Assembly: GCA_016713105.1 (NCBI GenBank)
Contig: JADJPS010000001.1
Span: 496,001-560,000 of the forward strand
Direction of reading: 5' to 3'
Source of the DNA: Devosia sp.
GTDB taxonomy: Bacteria > Pseudomonadota > Alphaproteobacteria > Rhizobiales > Devosiaceae
DNA: 64,000 bases
Positions within the stretch are counted from its first letter, which is position 1. Every line of letters begins with the position of its first letter. A program made the position numbers and the translations under genes. Under the pieces are notes generated by a model, which worked only from the letters and a program-made list of their open reading frames with translations, made no database searches and was not told the origin of the DNA. This document shows, piece by piece, positions 44,463-54,742 of this stretch.

Positions 44463-45500
44463 ATGAAGATCGCACTCTATGCAGGCGTTGCAGTGCTTGC
44501 GCTGTTCGCCGGTGTTGCCGGCGCCCAGGCGCAGACCCGTGACCAGATCCGCATCGTCGGTTCGTCCACCGTGTTCCCCTACACCCAGGCCGTTGCCGAG
44601 CAGTTCGCCGCGGCGACCGGCGGTACCGCCCCGGTGGTCGAGTCCACCGGTACCGGTGGCGGCATGCAGATCTTCTGCGGCGGCGTCGGCGTTGACCATC
44701 CCGATATCACCGGCGCCTCGCGCGCCATGAAGAAGTCGGAGTTCGAACTGTGCGTCCAGAACGGCGTCGACTCGGTCACCGAAGTCCTGATCGGCTATGA
44801 CGGTCTCTCGATTGCCCACTCGCAGCAGGGTCCGGCGCTGGCTCTGACCAAGGCCCAGGTCTTCCAGGCTCTTGCCTCCGAAGTTGAAGTGAATGGCGCG
44901 ATCGTCGCCAACCCCTACAAGAACTGGAATGAGATCGACCCCTCGCTCCCCGCTTCGGCCATCACGGTGTTTGGCCCCCCGCCGACCTCCGGCACCCGGG
45001 ACGCTTTCGTCGAACTCGTCATGCTCTCTGGCTGTGCGGATTTCCCGGCTATCGCTGCCCTCGAGGGCGACCGCAAGGAGGAAGTCTGCGAACGCATGCG
45101 CCAGGATGGTCCGTTCATCGAAGCCGGTGAGAACGACAACCTGATCGTGCAGCGCCTCAACGCCGACACCAATGCGCTTGGCATTTTCGGCTACTCGTTC
45201 CTCTACGAGAACTCGGACAGCCTCAAGCCCGTGGCCGTGAACGGCGTCGAGCCGAGCTTCGAAACCATCGCCGACGGCTCCTATTCGGTTTCGCGTCCGC
45301 TCTACATCTACCTCAAGAACGCCCACAAGGGCGTCATCCCGGGCCTTGCTGAGTTCGTGACCGAGTATGTGTCGGAAGCCTCCTTCGGCGAGGGCGGTTA
45401 CCTCTCCGAGCGCGGCCTGATCCCGCTGCCGGCAGAACAGCGCGACGCCACCCGCGCCGCCGTGGAGAACAGCACTGCAATGGCCGCTCCCGCCAAGTAA
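44463..45500 (+). CDS. pstS: Phosphate ABC transporter substrate-binding protein PstS
   Basis: A 345-residue periplasmic phosphate-binding protein. The signal peptide ends after about residue 24 (AGAQAQ). Phosphate-contact segments are visible: IVGSSTVFPYTQAVAEQF and VESTGTGGGMQ, then SGTRDAFVELV in the second half. It delivers phosphate to PstCAB. A Pho box lies upstream and a 24-bp perfect palindrome downstream, which likely keeps pstS mRNA more abundant than the permease mRNA. Confidence 0.96.
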   Translation: MKIALYAGVAVLALFAGVAGAQAQTRDQIRIVGSSTVFPYTQAVAEQFAAATGGTAPVVESTGTGGGMQIFCGGVGVDHPDITGASRAMKKSEFELCVQNGVDSVTEVLIGYDGLSIAHSQQGPALALTKAQVFQALASEVEVNGAIVANPYKNWNEIDPSLPASAITVFGPPPTSGTRDAFVELVMLSGCADFPAIAALEGDRKEEVCERMRQDGPFIEAGENDNLIVQRLNADTNALGIFGYSFLYENSDSLKPVAVNGVEPSFETIADGSYSVSRPLYIYLKNAHKGVIPGLAEFVTEYVSEASFGEGGYLSERGLIPLPAEQRDATRAAVENSTAMAAPAK

Positions 45501-45524
45501 GGCGGCGCCACGGTCAGGAAACCT

Positions 45525-45548
45525 GGAGCCGGCGGATCCGCCGGCTCC
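45525..45548 (+). promoter_or_regulatory. Perfect 24-bp palindrome between pstS and pstC
   Basis: The two 12-base halves GGAGCCGGCGGA and TCCGCCGGCTCC are fully complementary. There is no T tract, so it is probably an mRNA-stabilising or partial-termination hairpin. Confidence 0.75.
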
Positions 45549-45581
45549 AAAGTACCAGCGAAGTGCAACCGGGAGGCCAGA

Positions 45582-46961
45582 TTGGCCGGCTACCTGTTTC
45601 TCGCCATCATCGCCTTCTCTCTCGCCGCCTATTTTGTCGGGCAAAGCGCGGGCCGGAAGTTCGTAAATGCCGAGGGCAGTGCCGTGCACTCGCTGCCCGG
45701 CTATCACGGCGCCTTCGTCGCCATCTGGGTCGGGCTTCCCGCCCTGGTCCTGCTGCTGCTCTGGTTTGCCGCTCAGGGCAGCATCGTCGACGGCCTGATG
45801 GTCGCGGGGCTTCCCGCTGACCTGACCGCCGGCAAGTCTCCGGCCGAGTTGAGCCTGCTGCTGTCCGAAATCAAGAATGTCGCCGCCGGCCAAGTCTTCA
45901 GTGAGCCGTCTCCTGACGTTCTGGCCGCTGCCGAAGCGCTGCTGCGCTGGCGCGAGATCGCGATGTGGACCCTCGTGGTGGTGGTCTTCGCCGTCATGAT
46001 CATTGCCCTGATCGCCGCGCGCCGCTTCCTTGCGCCGCGGTACCGCGCCCGCAATGTGGTGGAGCGGATCATCTCGGGGTTGATGATCGCCTGCTCGATC
46101 GCCGCCATTCTGACCACTATCGGCATCATCGTCTCGCTGGTCTATGAGTCCTTCGAGTTCTTTCGGCTGGTGCCGCTGCACGAATTCCTCTTCGGCCTGC
46201 GCTGGGAGCCGCAGATAGCGATCCGTGAGGATCAGGTGGCCGGCGCAGGCGCGTTCGGTGCCGTCCCGGTCTTTGCGGGAACCCTGCTGATCTCTGCCAT
46301 CGCCATGGCGATCTCGATCCCGGTTGGCCTGTTCACCGCAGTCTACCTCGTCGAGTACGCCTCTGACGGCATGCGCAACGTCGTCAAGCCGATCCTCGAG
46401 ATCCTCGCGGGCGTGCCCACCGTGGTCTATGGCTTCTTCGCCGTGCTGACCGTCGCTCCTGCCATCCGGCAGGCCGGCGGGCTGGTCGGCCTCGGCGTTT
46501 CTCCAAACAGTGCCCTCGCCGCCGGCCTCGTCATGGGCGTGATGATCATCCCGTTCGTCTCCTCGCTCTCCGATGATGCCCTCAAGGCCGTCCCGCGTGC
46601 GATGCGCGACGGGTCGCTCGCCATGGGCGCCACCCGCGCCGAGACCATGACCAGGGTGCTGCTCCCCGCTGCCCTGCCCGGCATCATGGGCGGCGTCCTG
46701 CTCGCCCTCAGCCGTGCGATCGGCGAGACCATGATCGTGGTCATGGCCGCCGGCCTCATTGCCTCACTGACCGTCAATCCGATCGACTCGGTTACCACCG
46801 TCACCGTGCAGATCGTGACGCTGCTGATCGGCGATACCTCCTTTGACAGCCCCAAGACCCTCGCTGCCTTCGCGCTCGGCCTGGTGCTGTTCCTCGTCAC
46901 CCTCGGGCTCAACGTCCTGGCGCTGAGCATCGTCCGCAAGTACCGCGAACAGTACGATTGA
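45582..46961 (+). CDS. pstC: Phosphate ABC transporter permease PstC
   Basis: A 459-residue permease, longer than the E. coli protein because of an N-terminal extension with two extra membrane segments and a soluble region (about residues 1-180), common in alphaproteobacteria. The transporter domain (about 215-455) has the EAA-type segment DGSLAMGATRAETMTRVLLP. The start is a TTG at 45582 with GGGAGG 6 bases upstream. It ends 7 bases before pstA. Confidence 0.94.
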   Translation: MAGYLFLAIIAFSLAAYFVGQSAGRKFVNAEGSAVHSLPGYHGAFVAIWVGLPALVLLLLWFAAQGSIVDGLMVAGLPADLTAGKSPAELSLLLSEIKNVAAGQVFSEPSPDVLAAAEALLRWREIAMWTLVVVVFAVMIIALIAARRFLAPRYRARNVVERIISGLMIACSIAAILTTIGIIVSLVYESFEFFRLVPLHEFLFGLRWEPQIAIREDQVAGAGAFGAVPVFAGTLLISAIAMAISIPVGLFTAVYLVEYASDGMRNVVKPILEILAGVPTVVYGFFAVLTVAPAIRQAGGLVGLGVSPNSALAAGLVMGVMIIPFVSSLSDDALKAVPRAMRDGSLAMGATRAETMTRVLLPAALPGIMGGVLLALSRAIGETMIVVMAAGLIASLTVNPIDSVTTVTVQIVTLLIGDTSFDSPKTLAAFALGLVLFLVTLGLNVLALSIVRKYREQYD

Positions 46962-46968
46962 GGCCGTC

Positions 46969-48264
46969 ATGACCGACGCTATTGCGCCAGCCTTCGTCGC
47001 CACCGCCGACCTGAGCAGCCCGGAGGCCGTGCAGCGCCGCAAGCGCCGGTATGCCGCCGACCTGCGGCTTCGGATTTATGGCGTTGCCGCCATCGCGACG
47101 GCCATCGGCTTGCTTGGGGTGCTGCTGCTGACCCTCGTCATCGGCGGCTACTCGGCCTTTGTGCAGACCCACGCCCGGATCGACTTCGCAATACCCGCCG
47201 AACAGGTGAACCCTGCGGATCCAGCCAAGGCCAATTGGCGCGCCATCGTCGCACAGGGCCTGCAGGCCGTCCTGCCCGAAGCGGGCTCGCCCGCCGCCCA
47301 GCGCGCGATGGGTCAGATCCTGACCAACAACACCCAGTTCATCGTTCGGGATGCCGTGCTGCGCAATCCCTCGGTGATCGGTGGCACGCTCACCCTCGAC
47401 GTGCCGGTGGCCGACCCGTTCGACCAGTTGCAGAAGGGGGTGATCCGCCGCGACACTCCCGAGGAGAACCGCCGCGTCTCCGACCAGCAGATCGCCTGGT
47501 TCGATGCGCTGGCGACCCAGGGGCGGATCTCCACGCCGTTCAACTGGGGTCTGATCTTCAATGCTGACAGCCGCTTCCCCGAACTGGCGGGCCTGTCCGG
47601 CGCCATCGTCGGTTCGTTCTACGCGCTGCTGGTATGCTTTGTGGTGAGCTTTCCGGTGGGTATCGCGGCTGCCGCCTATCTCGAGGAATTCGCCCCTAAG
47701 AACCGCTGGACCGACATCATCGAGGTCAACATCAACAACCTGGCGGCCGTGCCTTCGATCGTCTTCGGCCTGCTCGGACTCGCGGTCTTCATTCAGATCT
47801 TCGGACTGCCGCGCTCGGCACCGATCGTCGGCGGCCTGGTGCTGGCCTTGATGACGCTGCCCACCATCATCATTGTCACCAGAAATGCGCTCAAGGCGGT
47901 GCCGCCCTCGATTCGCGAGGCGGCGCTGGGCATGGGGGCCTCCAGGCATCAGATGATCATGCATCATGTTCTGCCCTTGGCCCTGCCCGGCATTCTGACC
48001 GGCACCATCATCGGTCTGGCCCAGGCTCTCGGTGAGACGGCGCCGCTGCTGCTCGTCGGCATGAACGCCTTCATAACCAGCCCGCCCGGCGGGATCATGG
48101 AGGCTTCGACGGCGCTGCCGACCCAGATCTATATCTGGGCCGACAGTCCCGAACGGGGGTTCGTCGCCCGCACGTCTGCAGGCATCCTCGTGCTCCTCGC
48201 CTTCCTGCTCGTCATGAACGCCATCGCGATCTTCCTCCGCCAGAGACTTGAACGGAAGTGGTAG
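46969..48264 (+). CDS. pstA: Phosphate ABC transporter permease PstA
   Basis: A 431-residue permease with a first membrane segment at about residues 35-58, a long periplasmic insert (about 60-205) and five further segments. The insert is typical of alphaproteobacterial PstA. The EAA-like motif is REAALGMGASRHQMIMHHVL (about 320). It forms the membrane channel with PstC. ATG 46969 follows a modest GAGG ribosome-binding site. Confidence 0.95.
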   Translation: MTDAIAPAFVATADLSSPEAVQRRKRRYAADLRLRIYGVAAIATAIGLLGVLLLTLVIGGYSAFVQTHARIDFAIPAEQVNPADPAKANWRAIVAQGLQAVLPEAGSPAAQRAMGQILTNNTQFIVRDAVLRNPSVIGGTLTLDVPVADPFDQLQKGVIRRDTPEENRRVSDQQIAWFDALATQGRISTPFNWGLIFNADSRFPELAGLSGAIVGSFYALLVCFVVSFPVGIAAAAYLEEFAPKNRWTDIIEVNINNLAAVPSIVFGLLGLAVFIQIFGLPRSAPIVGGLVLALMTLPTIIIVTRNALKAVPPSIREAALGMGASRHQMIMHHVLPLALPGILTGTIIGLAQALGETAPLLLVGMNAFITSPPGGIMEASTALPTQIYIWADSPERGFVARTSAGILVLLAFLLVMNAIAIFLRQRLERKW

Positions 48265-48296
48265 GCCGAGCCTCCAACTCAACCCGGATGAACACC

Positions 48297-49100
48297 ATGT
48301 CTGCGACACTCGAGGCGGCTAGGTCCGCCGATCCAAAGAGCTCCCCGCCCGCCATGAGCGGCAACAAGGTCAGCGTCTTCTATGGTGCCAAGCAGGCCCT
48401 GTTCGAGGTCGACCTCGATATCGAGCGCCATCAGGTCACCTCGTTGATCGGTCCTTCGGGCTGCGGCAAGTCGACCTTCCTGCGCTCGCTGAACCGCATG
48501 AACGATACCATCGAGGGCTGCCGGGTCGAGGGCAAGATCACCCTGGACGGACAGGACATCTACGACCGCAGCATCGACGTCGTTGAGTTGCGGGCTCGGG
48601 TCGGCATGGTGTTCCAGAAGCCCAATCCGTTCCCGAAGTCGATCTACGAGAACGTTGCCTACGGCCCGCGCATCCATGGTCTGTCGCGCAACAAGGCCGA
48701 GCTCGACGACATCGTTACCTCCTCCATCCGGCGTGCCGGGCTGTGGAACGAAGTCAAGGATCGGCTGAACGAGCCGGGCACCGGCCTCTCCGGGGGGCAG
48801 CAGCAGCGCCTGTGCATCGCCCGCGCGATCGCGACGCAGCCCGAGGTGCTGCTGATGGACGAGCCCTGCTCGGCACTCGATCCGATCGCCACGGCCATCG
48901 TCGAGGAGTTGATCGACGAGTTGCGCGAGAACTTCACCATCGTCATCGTCACCCACTCCATGCAGCAGGCGGCGCGCGTCAGCCAGAAGACGGCCTTCTT
49001 CCACCTCGGCAAGCTGATCGAGGAAGGCAAGACCGAGGACATCTTCACCAATCCCAAGAACAAGCAGACGCAGGACTACATCACCGGCCGTATCGGCTGA
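48297..49100 (+). CDS. pstB: Phosphate ABC transporter ATP-binding protein PstB
   Basis: A 267-residue ATPase: Walker A (GPSGCGKSTFLR, about 45), signature (LSGGQQQRL, about 158), Walker B (LLMDEPCSALD) and His switch (VTHSM). It energises PstCA. The start is uncertain: ATG 48297 has GGATGA 6 bases upstream and is preferred; ATG 48288 or GTG 48258 are possible. The gene follows pstA by a few tens of bases. Confidence 0.95.
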   Translation: MSATLEAARSADPKSSPPAMSGNKVSVFYGAKQALFEVDLDIERHQVTSLIGPSGCGKSTFLRSLNRMNDTIEGCRVEGKITLDGQDIYDRSIDVVELRARVGMVFQKPNPFPKSIYENVAYGPRIHGLSRNKAELDDIVTSSIRRAGLWNEVKDRLNEPGTGLSGGQQQRLCIARAIATQPEVLLMDEPCSALDPIATAIVEELIDELRENFTIVIVTHSMQQAARVSQKTAFFHLGKLIEEGKTEDIFTNPKNKQTQDYITGRIG

Positions 49101-49114
49101 CAAGGATCGCAACC

Positions 49115-49810
49115 ATGTCCACGCTCAACGAGCACATCGTCTCCTCCTTCGAGGACGAACTGACCAATCTCAACAAGTCCATCTCCGAGATGGGCGGCAT
49201 GGTCGAGCAGGCGATCACCGAATCCGCCAATGCCCTGCTCAGGCTGGATCACCAGAAGGCGCAGGACGTTCGTCAGTTCGACCGCAAGATCGACGAGATG
49301 CAGCAGCGGATCAACGACGCGGCGGTGTCGATCATCGCGCGGCGCCAGCCGATGGCCGCTGACCTGCGCATGGTGGTGACCGCCATCCAGGTCGCCAATG
49401 ATCTCGAGCGTACCGGTGACATGGCCAAGCAGCTGGCCAAGCGCGCCCTGCAGATCGAGACGCTTGGCCTCGCGCCCAAGTTCTACAATGGCGTCAAGCA
49501 CATGACCGAACTGGTGGCGCGTCAGCTGAAGATGGCGCTCGACGCCTACCTGGCCCGCGACAGCAAGGCGGCCGTGGAGGTCTGCAACCGCGACGACGAG
49601 GTGGATGCCCTCCATACCTCGCTGTTCCGCGAGCTGCTCACCTACATGATGGAGGACCCGCGCAATATCACGCAGTGCACGCACCTGCTGTTCTGCGCCA
49701 AGAGCCTCGAGCGCGTCGGCGACCACGCCACCAATATCGCCGAGGCCGCCTACTACCTTGAGACCGGGCTGCATCTGGCTGCCGAAGCCCAGCAGCGCTC
49801 GCCCCGCTAG
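49115..49810 (+). CDS. phoU: Phosphate signalling protein PhoU
   Basis: A 231-residue helical protein with two PhoU repeats (about 18-105 and 120-210). Conserved metal-binding segments: NDLERTGDMAK (about 95) and SLERVGDHATNIAEA (about 200). It links PstSCAB to PhoR to keep the regulon off when phosphate is plentiful. The start ATG 49115 follows AAGGATCGC. phoB starts 9 bases after its stop. Confidence 0.95.
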   Translation: MSTLNEHIVSSFEDELTNLNKSISEMGGMVEQAITESANALLRLDHQKAQDVRQFDRKIDEMQQRINDAAVSIIARRQPMAADLRMVVTAIQVANDLERTGDMAKQLAKRALQIETLGLAPKFYNGVKHMTELVARQLKMALDAYLARDSKAAVEVCNRDDEVDALHTSLFRELLTYMMEDPRNITQCTHLLFCAKSLERVGDHATNIAEAAYYLETGLHLAAEAQQRSPR

Positions 49811-49819
49811 GATGACGCC

Positions 49820-50521
49820 ATGAGTGCCACCATCCTGATCGTCGAAGACGAGGACGATGTCGCCCTGCTGCTGCGCTACAACCTCGAGGCCGAGGGGTTC
49901 CGCGTTGCGACCGCGGCTTCCGGCGACGAGGCGGTGGAGCGTATCCGCGATGGCGTCCCCGACCTGATCCTGCTCGACTGGATGCTCCCCGGCTTGTCCG
50001 GCATCGAGCTGTGCCGCCGCTGGCGGGCCCGCGAGGAGACCGCGCGCACCCCGATCATCATGATCACGGCCCGCGGCGAGGAGGAGGAGCGCGTGCGCGG
50101 CCTTGCGACCGGTGCCGACGACTATGTGGTCAAGCCCTTCTCGATCCCCGAGCTGCTCGCCCGCATCAATGCGCTCCTGCGCCGCTCCAGCCCGCAACTG
50201 GTCACCGCCGTGCTCAAGGCCGGCGATCTCGAGCTCGACCGGACCAGCCATCGTGTCCGCCGCGGCGGCCGCGAGGTCCATCTGGGGCCGACCGAGTACC
50301 GGCTGCTCGAGTATCTGATGCGCCATCCGGGCCGCGTCTATTCGCGCGAGCAACTGCTTGATGGCGTCTGGGGCAACGACGTCTATGTCGACGAGCGCAC
50401 CGTCGATGTGCATGTCGGCCGCCTGCGCAAGGCGATCAATCGTCACCGTGACGCTGACCCGATCCGCACCGTCCGTGGCGCCGGTTACGGCTTCGACGAG
50501 CGGTTCTCCGTTCCGGGCTGA
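49820..50521 (+). CDS. phoB: Phosphate response regulator PhoB
   Basis: A 233-residue OmpR-type response regulator. The receiver domain (about 4-120) has the phosphorylated Asp in LILLDWMLPG (about residue 54) and Lys in YVVKPFS (about 106). The winged-helix domain (about 135-230) ends with IRTVRGAGYGF. It should bind the Pho boxes at 42846 and 44318. It is last in the phoR-pstSCAB-phoU-phoB locus. Confidence 0.96.
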   Translation: MSATILIVEDEDDVALLLRYNLEAEGFRVATAASGDEAVERIRDGVPDLILLDWMLPGLSGIELCRRWRAREETARTPIIMITARGEEEERVRGLATGADDYVVKPFSIPELLARINALLRRSSPQLVTAVLKAGDLELDRTSHRVRRGGREVHLGPTEYRLLEYLMRHPGRVYSREQLLDGVWGNDVYVDERTVDVHVGRLRKAINRHRDADPIRTVRGAGYGFDERFSVPG

Positions 50522-50668
50522 AGCCGCGCAACCGCCTCCGGATGTGCCCGGGCGGTACCTTGCGCCGCTCCGTCCGCGAGGCCTCGATCCGCCTCTGCGC
50601 CGCCATCGACGCCGGTACCGGCCTCGCGTTCGCCGACGACTCCGGCCCGCGGAGCCTGAAGTGCGGAA

Positions 50669-50694
50669 GGCCGGGCGATCGGCCCGGCCCTTTC
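50669..50694. terminator. Convergent terminator between phoB and gcrA
   Basis: An 8-bp perfect stem (GGCCGGGC/GCCCGGCC) with a GATCG loop, followed on the plus strand by CTTTC. It lies between two converging genes and may act for both. Confidence 0.6.
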
Positions 50695-50715
50695 AGCACG
50701 GAACGGATGCAGCGC

Positions 50716-51270
<555 letters not shown>

Positions 51271-51638
51271 CAACAATCAGCTCCTAACCGCCTTAGGATA
51301 TCGACGGACTCCCAACCCGGGCTGCCGCAAGAGGGCGACAGCCTGATACGCTACGCATCGTAGGTCAGATGGGTCCGCCACACGAGATATCGTGTCCCAA
51401 CACCTTGATACTACACGGCCCGCGGAATCCGGGATCAACAGTCGGATGGGTTTTACACGGGGAAAAACCGGCTGCAATTTGAGGGTTCGGGAAGCCGAGT
51501 CAAATCAGTCACTTGGGATCGATCCGTTGACTTCGCGCCACTCAGAAGGCATATCAAAGGCCTGCAACGCGCCGCCCCACCGCAGCGCGTTTTTGGTTTT
51601 TGTGGGGCTTTTGCAACAGTCGGAACAAGGGGAGCCAC
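51271..51638. promoter_or_regulatory. Divergent gcrA/argD intergenic region with GANTC sites
   Basis: A 368 bp gene-free region. GANTC sites occur at 51307-51311, 51425-51429 and 51497-51501. Near the argD end, CCCCAC...GTGGGG could form a weak hairpin over the T-rich TTTTTGGTTTTTG. AAGGGGAG is the argD ribosome-binding site. I cannot place exact promoters. Confidence 0.45.
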
Positions 51639-52681
51639 ATGTCCGCGCTCTACGGTACGTATGCCAGGTCGCCACTCGCTTTCGAGCGGGGCGAAGGCGT
51701 GCGACTGTTCTCGCAGGACGGCACGCCATACCTCGATTTTCACGCCGGCATCGCGGTCAACGCCCTGGGGCACTCCGATCCGCACCTGGTGGCCACGCTG
51801 AAGTCGGCTGCCGAGAAGGTCTGGCACACCTCCAATGTCTTCACCATTCCCGAGCAGGAAAAGCTCGGCCAGCGGCTGGTGGAGCACACTTTCGCCGATG
51901 CCTGCTTCTTCACCAACTCGGGCACCGAGTCGATTGAATGCGCCATCAAGACGGCGCGGCACCACTTCTGGTCGAGGGGCGAAACCGAGCGCCACGAGAT
52001 CATTGCCTTCACCGGTTCATTCCATGGTCGCTCGTTGGGGGCCATCGCCGCCGGTGGCAATCCCGGCTACCTCGAGGGCTTTGGGCCGCCGCTGGCCGGC
52101 TTCAAACATGTCGCGCCGGGCGCGAGGTGCAGTGCGGCTACGGCCGGACCGGCAAGTTCTTCGCCCATGAGTGGGCCGGCATCGAGCCCGACATCATGGC
52201 CGTTGCCAAGGGCATCGGCGGCGGTTTCCCGCTCGGCGCCTGCCTCGCCAGGGGTGAGGTGGCAAAGTCCATGGTGCCGGGCACGCACGGCTCGACCTAT
52301 GGCGGCAATCCGCTCGCCTGCACCATCGGCAACGCGGTGCTCGATCGGGTGCTGGAACCCGGCTTCTTCGACCATGTCGAAAGGATGGGCGCCCGGCTCG
52401 CCTGGCAATTGCAGCAGTTGCAGCAGCGCTTCCCGCAGTTCATCGTCGAACTGCGCGGCAAGGGCTTGCTGGCCGGCATCAAGATCACCCCACCGGTGCG
52501 CGACTTCGTCGCCCGGCTGCGCGATGATCATCACATGCTCGCCCAGGGCGCCGGCGAGAACGTCTTGCGGCTGTTGCCGCCGCTGGTTGTCACCGAAGCC
52601 GATATCGATGACGCCACCGCCCGGATCGCTGCCGCCTTCGAGGCGCTCGAGACGGAAACCGCCGACAAGGCCATGGCCTGA
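51639..52681 (+). pseudogene. argD: Acetylornithine aminotransferase ArgD with an internal deletion
   Basis: PLP-dependent arginine-biosynthesis enzyme. From ATG 51639 the frame is normal through FFTNSGTESIECAIKTAR and FTGSFHGRSLGAIAAGG to GFKHVAPG. At about 52118-52124 it jumps to EVQCGYGRTGKFFAHEW in another frame, then continues to VLRLLPPLVVTEADI and the stop at 52681. By comparison with typical ArgD (about 400 residues) roughly 53 residues, about 160 bp, are missing. They include the EPVQGEGG region and the Asp that binds the PLP ring, just before EVQCG. The product as read is non-functional. argF follows 24 bp downstream. Confidence 0.9.
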
Positions 52682-52705
52682 TCGAGCCCAGCAAGGAGAG
52701 GTCGG

Positions 52706-53635
52706 ATGACCACCCCGAGGCATTTTCTCAATCTCGACGATTTCGACACCGCCACCCTGCGGCACATGCTGAACCTCGCCGGCGAGCTCAAGCAGCGCCT
52801 CAAGCGGGGCGACAAGCCGCAACTCCTCAAGGACAAGGTGCTGGCGATGATCTTCGAGCGCCAGTCGACCCGTACCCGCGTCAGCTTCGATGTCGGCATG
52901 CGCCAGCTCGGCGGCGAGACGATGTTCCTCTCCGGCGCCGAGATGCAACTTTCCCGCGAGGAGACGCTGGCCGACACTGCCCGCGTCATGTCGCGCTACG
53001 TCGATGCCATCATGATCCGCATCCTCACCCATGCCGACCTCCTGGAACTGGCAGAGGCGGCGACCGTCCCGGTGATCAACGGGTTGACCCGCCGCGCCCA
53101 CCCCTGCCAGGTGATGGCCGACGTCATGACCTTCGAGGAGCATCGCGGACCGATCAAGGGCGCCAAGGTGGCCTGGGTGGGCGACAGCAACAATGTGCTT
53201 GCCTCCTGGGTCAATGCCGCCGAGCTGTTCGGGGCCGAGCTGACCATCGCCGTGCCCGAGGACTACTGGCCGGAAAAGGACCTGCTCGCCGACATCAAGA
53301 AGGCCGGCGATGCCGTCCGCCTGATCGAGGATCCCGAGGCAGCGGTCAAGGACGCCGATCTTGTGATCGCCGACACCTGGGTGTCGATGGGCGACACCGA
53401 TGCCGCCGAGCGCCGCCGGGTCTTGAAACCGTACCAGGTCAATTCCCAATTGATGGCTCTGGCCGACAGGGAGGCGCTGTTCATGCACTGCCTGCCGGCC
53501 CACCGCGGCGACGAAGTGACCGACGAGGTCATAGACGGGCCGCAATCGGTGGTCTTTGACGAAGCCGAGAACCGGCTTCATGCCCAGAAGGCCATCCTGT
53601 GTTGGGCCCTCGGTCGCGACCAGTTGAACATCTGA
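52706..53635 (+). CDS. argF: Ornithine carbamoyltransferase
   Basis: A 309-residue enzyme converting ornithine and carbamoyl phosphate to citrulline. The carbamoyl-phosphate site STRTR is at about residue 53, HPCQVMAD at about 132, and the ornithine site HCLPAHRG at about 262. Length is normal. It is the second gene of an argD-argF-hslO run, with AAGGAGAGG before the ATG. Confidence 0.97.
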   Translation: MTTPRHFLNLDDFDTATLRHMLNLAGELKQRLKRGDKPQLLKDKVLAMIFERQSTRTRVSFDVGMRQLGGETMFLSGAEMQLSREETLADTARVMSRYVDAIMIRILTHADLLELAEAATVPVINGLTRRAHPCQVMADVMTFEEHRGPIKGAKVAWVGDSNNVLASWVNAAELFGAELTIAVPEDYWPEKDLLADIKKAGDAVRLIEDPEAAVKDADLVIADTWVSMGDTDAAERRRVLKPYQVNSQLMALADREALFMHCLPAHRGDEVTDEVIDGPQSVVFDEAENRLHAQKAILCWALGRDQLNI

Positions 53636-53727
53636 GGACGCCCCGCGGTCGCGGTGCGCTCATCTCGGGGAGGCCGGCCGGGGGGGCGCGGGCGCCCGCC
53701 GACGGCCTCGGCCCGGCCAGATTGGAC

Positions 53728-54741
53728 ATGGGAATGGCGGCGATTGAACTGAGCAGCTTCGGCCTTGATCGGCCCGAGTCGGGGGATGATGTGGTCGTTC
53801 CCTTCACGCTCGAGCGGCTGGACAGCCGGGGCCGGGTGGTCCGCCTGGGTTCGGCCCTCGATGCCATTCTCACCCGCCACAACTACCCCGCGCCGGTGGC
53901 GCGACTGCTCGGGGAAGCAGTGGTGCTCGCCGCGCTGATCGGCTCCTCGCTCAAGTTCGAGGGTCGCTTCATCCTCCAGACCCAGACCGACGGTCCGATC
54001 AACCTGATCGTCGTCGACCTCGACGCGCCGGACGGGCTGCGCGGCTACGCGCGCTTCGACGCCGACGCCGTGATGACCGCGGTCGCTCGCGGCGAAACCG
54101 CTCCGGGGCAGCTTCTGGGCAAGGGCCACCTGGCCATGACCGTCGATCAGGGGCCTCACACCGAGCGCTACCAGGGCATCGTCGCGCTCGACGGCGGCAC
54201 GCTCGAGGATGTCGCACACACCTACTTCCAGCAGTCCGAGCAGATTCCCACCCTGGTCCGGCTTGCCGTGGCCGAGCACAGCGTCCGGGGCGAGCACGGC
54301 CCCCGCTGGCGCGCCGGCGGCGTGCTAGTGCAGTTCCTGCCCCCGCACGGCCAGGTCAACCTGCCCGATCTGCCCGGCGATGGTGATTTCGGCAATCCCG
54401 AGACCGCCGATCCGTACTATGTCGAGGACGACAACTGGACGACGACCCGCGCTCTGCTGTCGACCGTCGGCGACGACGAACTGGCGGACCCCGAGGTTTC
54501 CGCGGAGCGGCTGTTGTTCCGCCTGTTCCACGAAACCGGCGTGCGCGTCTTCCCCCCCGTCGCCCTCGAGGAGCGCTGCACCTGTTCGGCCGAGCGCATC
54601 GAGGCCATGCTCAGGGACAACTTCACCGCCGAGGAGCGGGCAGAGATGGTCGTCAGCGGCGAGATCGAGGTGGTCTGCGAGTTCTGCTCCGCCGACTACC
54701 ACTTCCATCCGCACGAGTTCGACGAGCATCGGGGACACTGA
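53728..54741 (+). CDS. hslO: Redox-regulated chaperone Hsp33
   Basis: A 337-residue holdase activated by oxidation. The C-terminal zinc-binding cysteines are present as CTC (about residue 290) and CEFC (about 325). The N-terminal domain includes LGEAVVLAALIGSSLKFEGRF. The start is either ATG 53728 or 53734; upstream codons are non-conserved. It follows argF by about 90 bp, a common arrangement in Alphaproteobacteria. Confidence 0.94.
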   Translation: MGMAAIELSSFGLDRPESGDDVVVPFTLERLDSRGRVVRLGSALDAILTRHNYPAPVARLLGEAVVLAALIGSSLKFEGRFILQTQTDGPINLIVVDLDAPDGLRGYARFDADAVMTAVARGETAPGQLLGKGHLAMTVDQGPHTERYQGIVALDGGTLEDVAHTYFQQSEQIPTLVRLAVAEHSVRGEHGPRWRAGGVLVQFLPPHGQVNLPDLPGDGDFGNPETADPYYVEDDNWTTTRALLSTVGDDELADPEVSAERLLFRLFHETGVRVFPPVALEERCTCSAERIEAMLRDNFTAEERAEMVVSGEIEVVCEFCSADYHFHPHEFDEHRGH

Positions 54742-54742
54742 C

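Noticed and set aside
51575..51612. An arginine attenuator/terminator ahead of argD
   Set aside because: The CCCCAC/GTGGGG stem has only six pairs and a 20-base loop, and there is no leader peptide with arginine codons.
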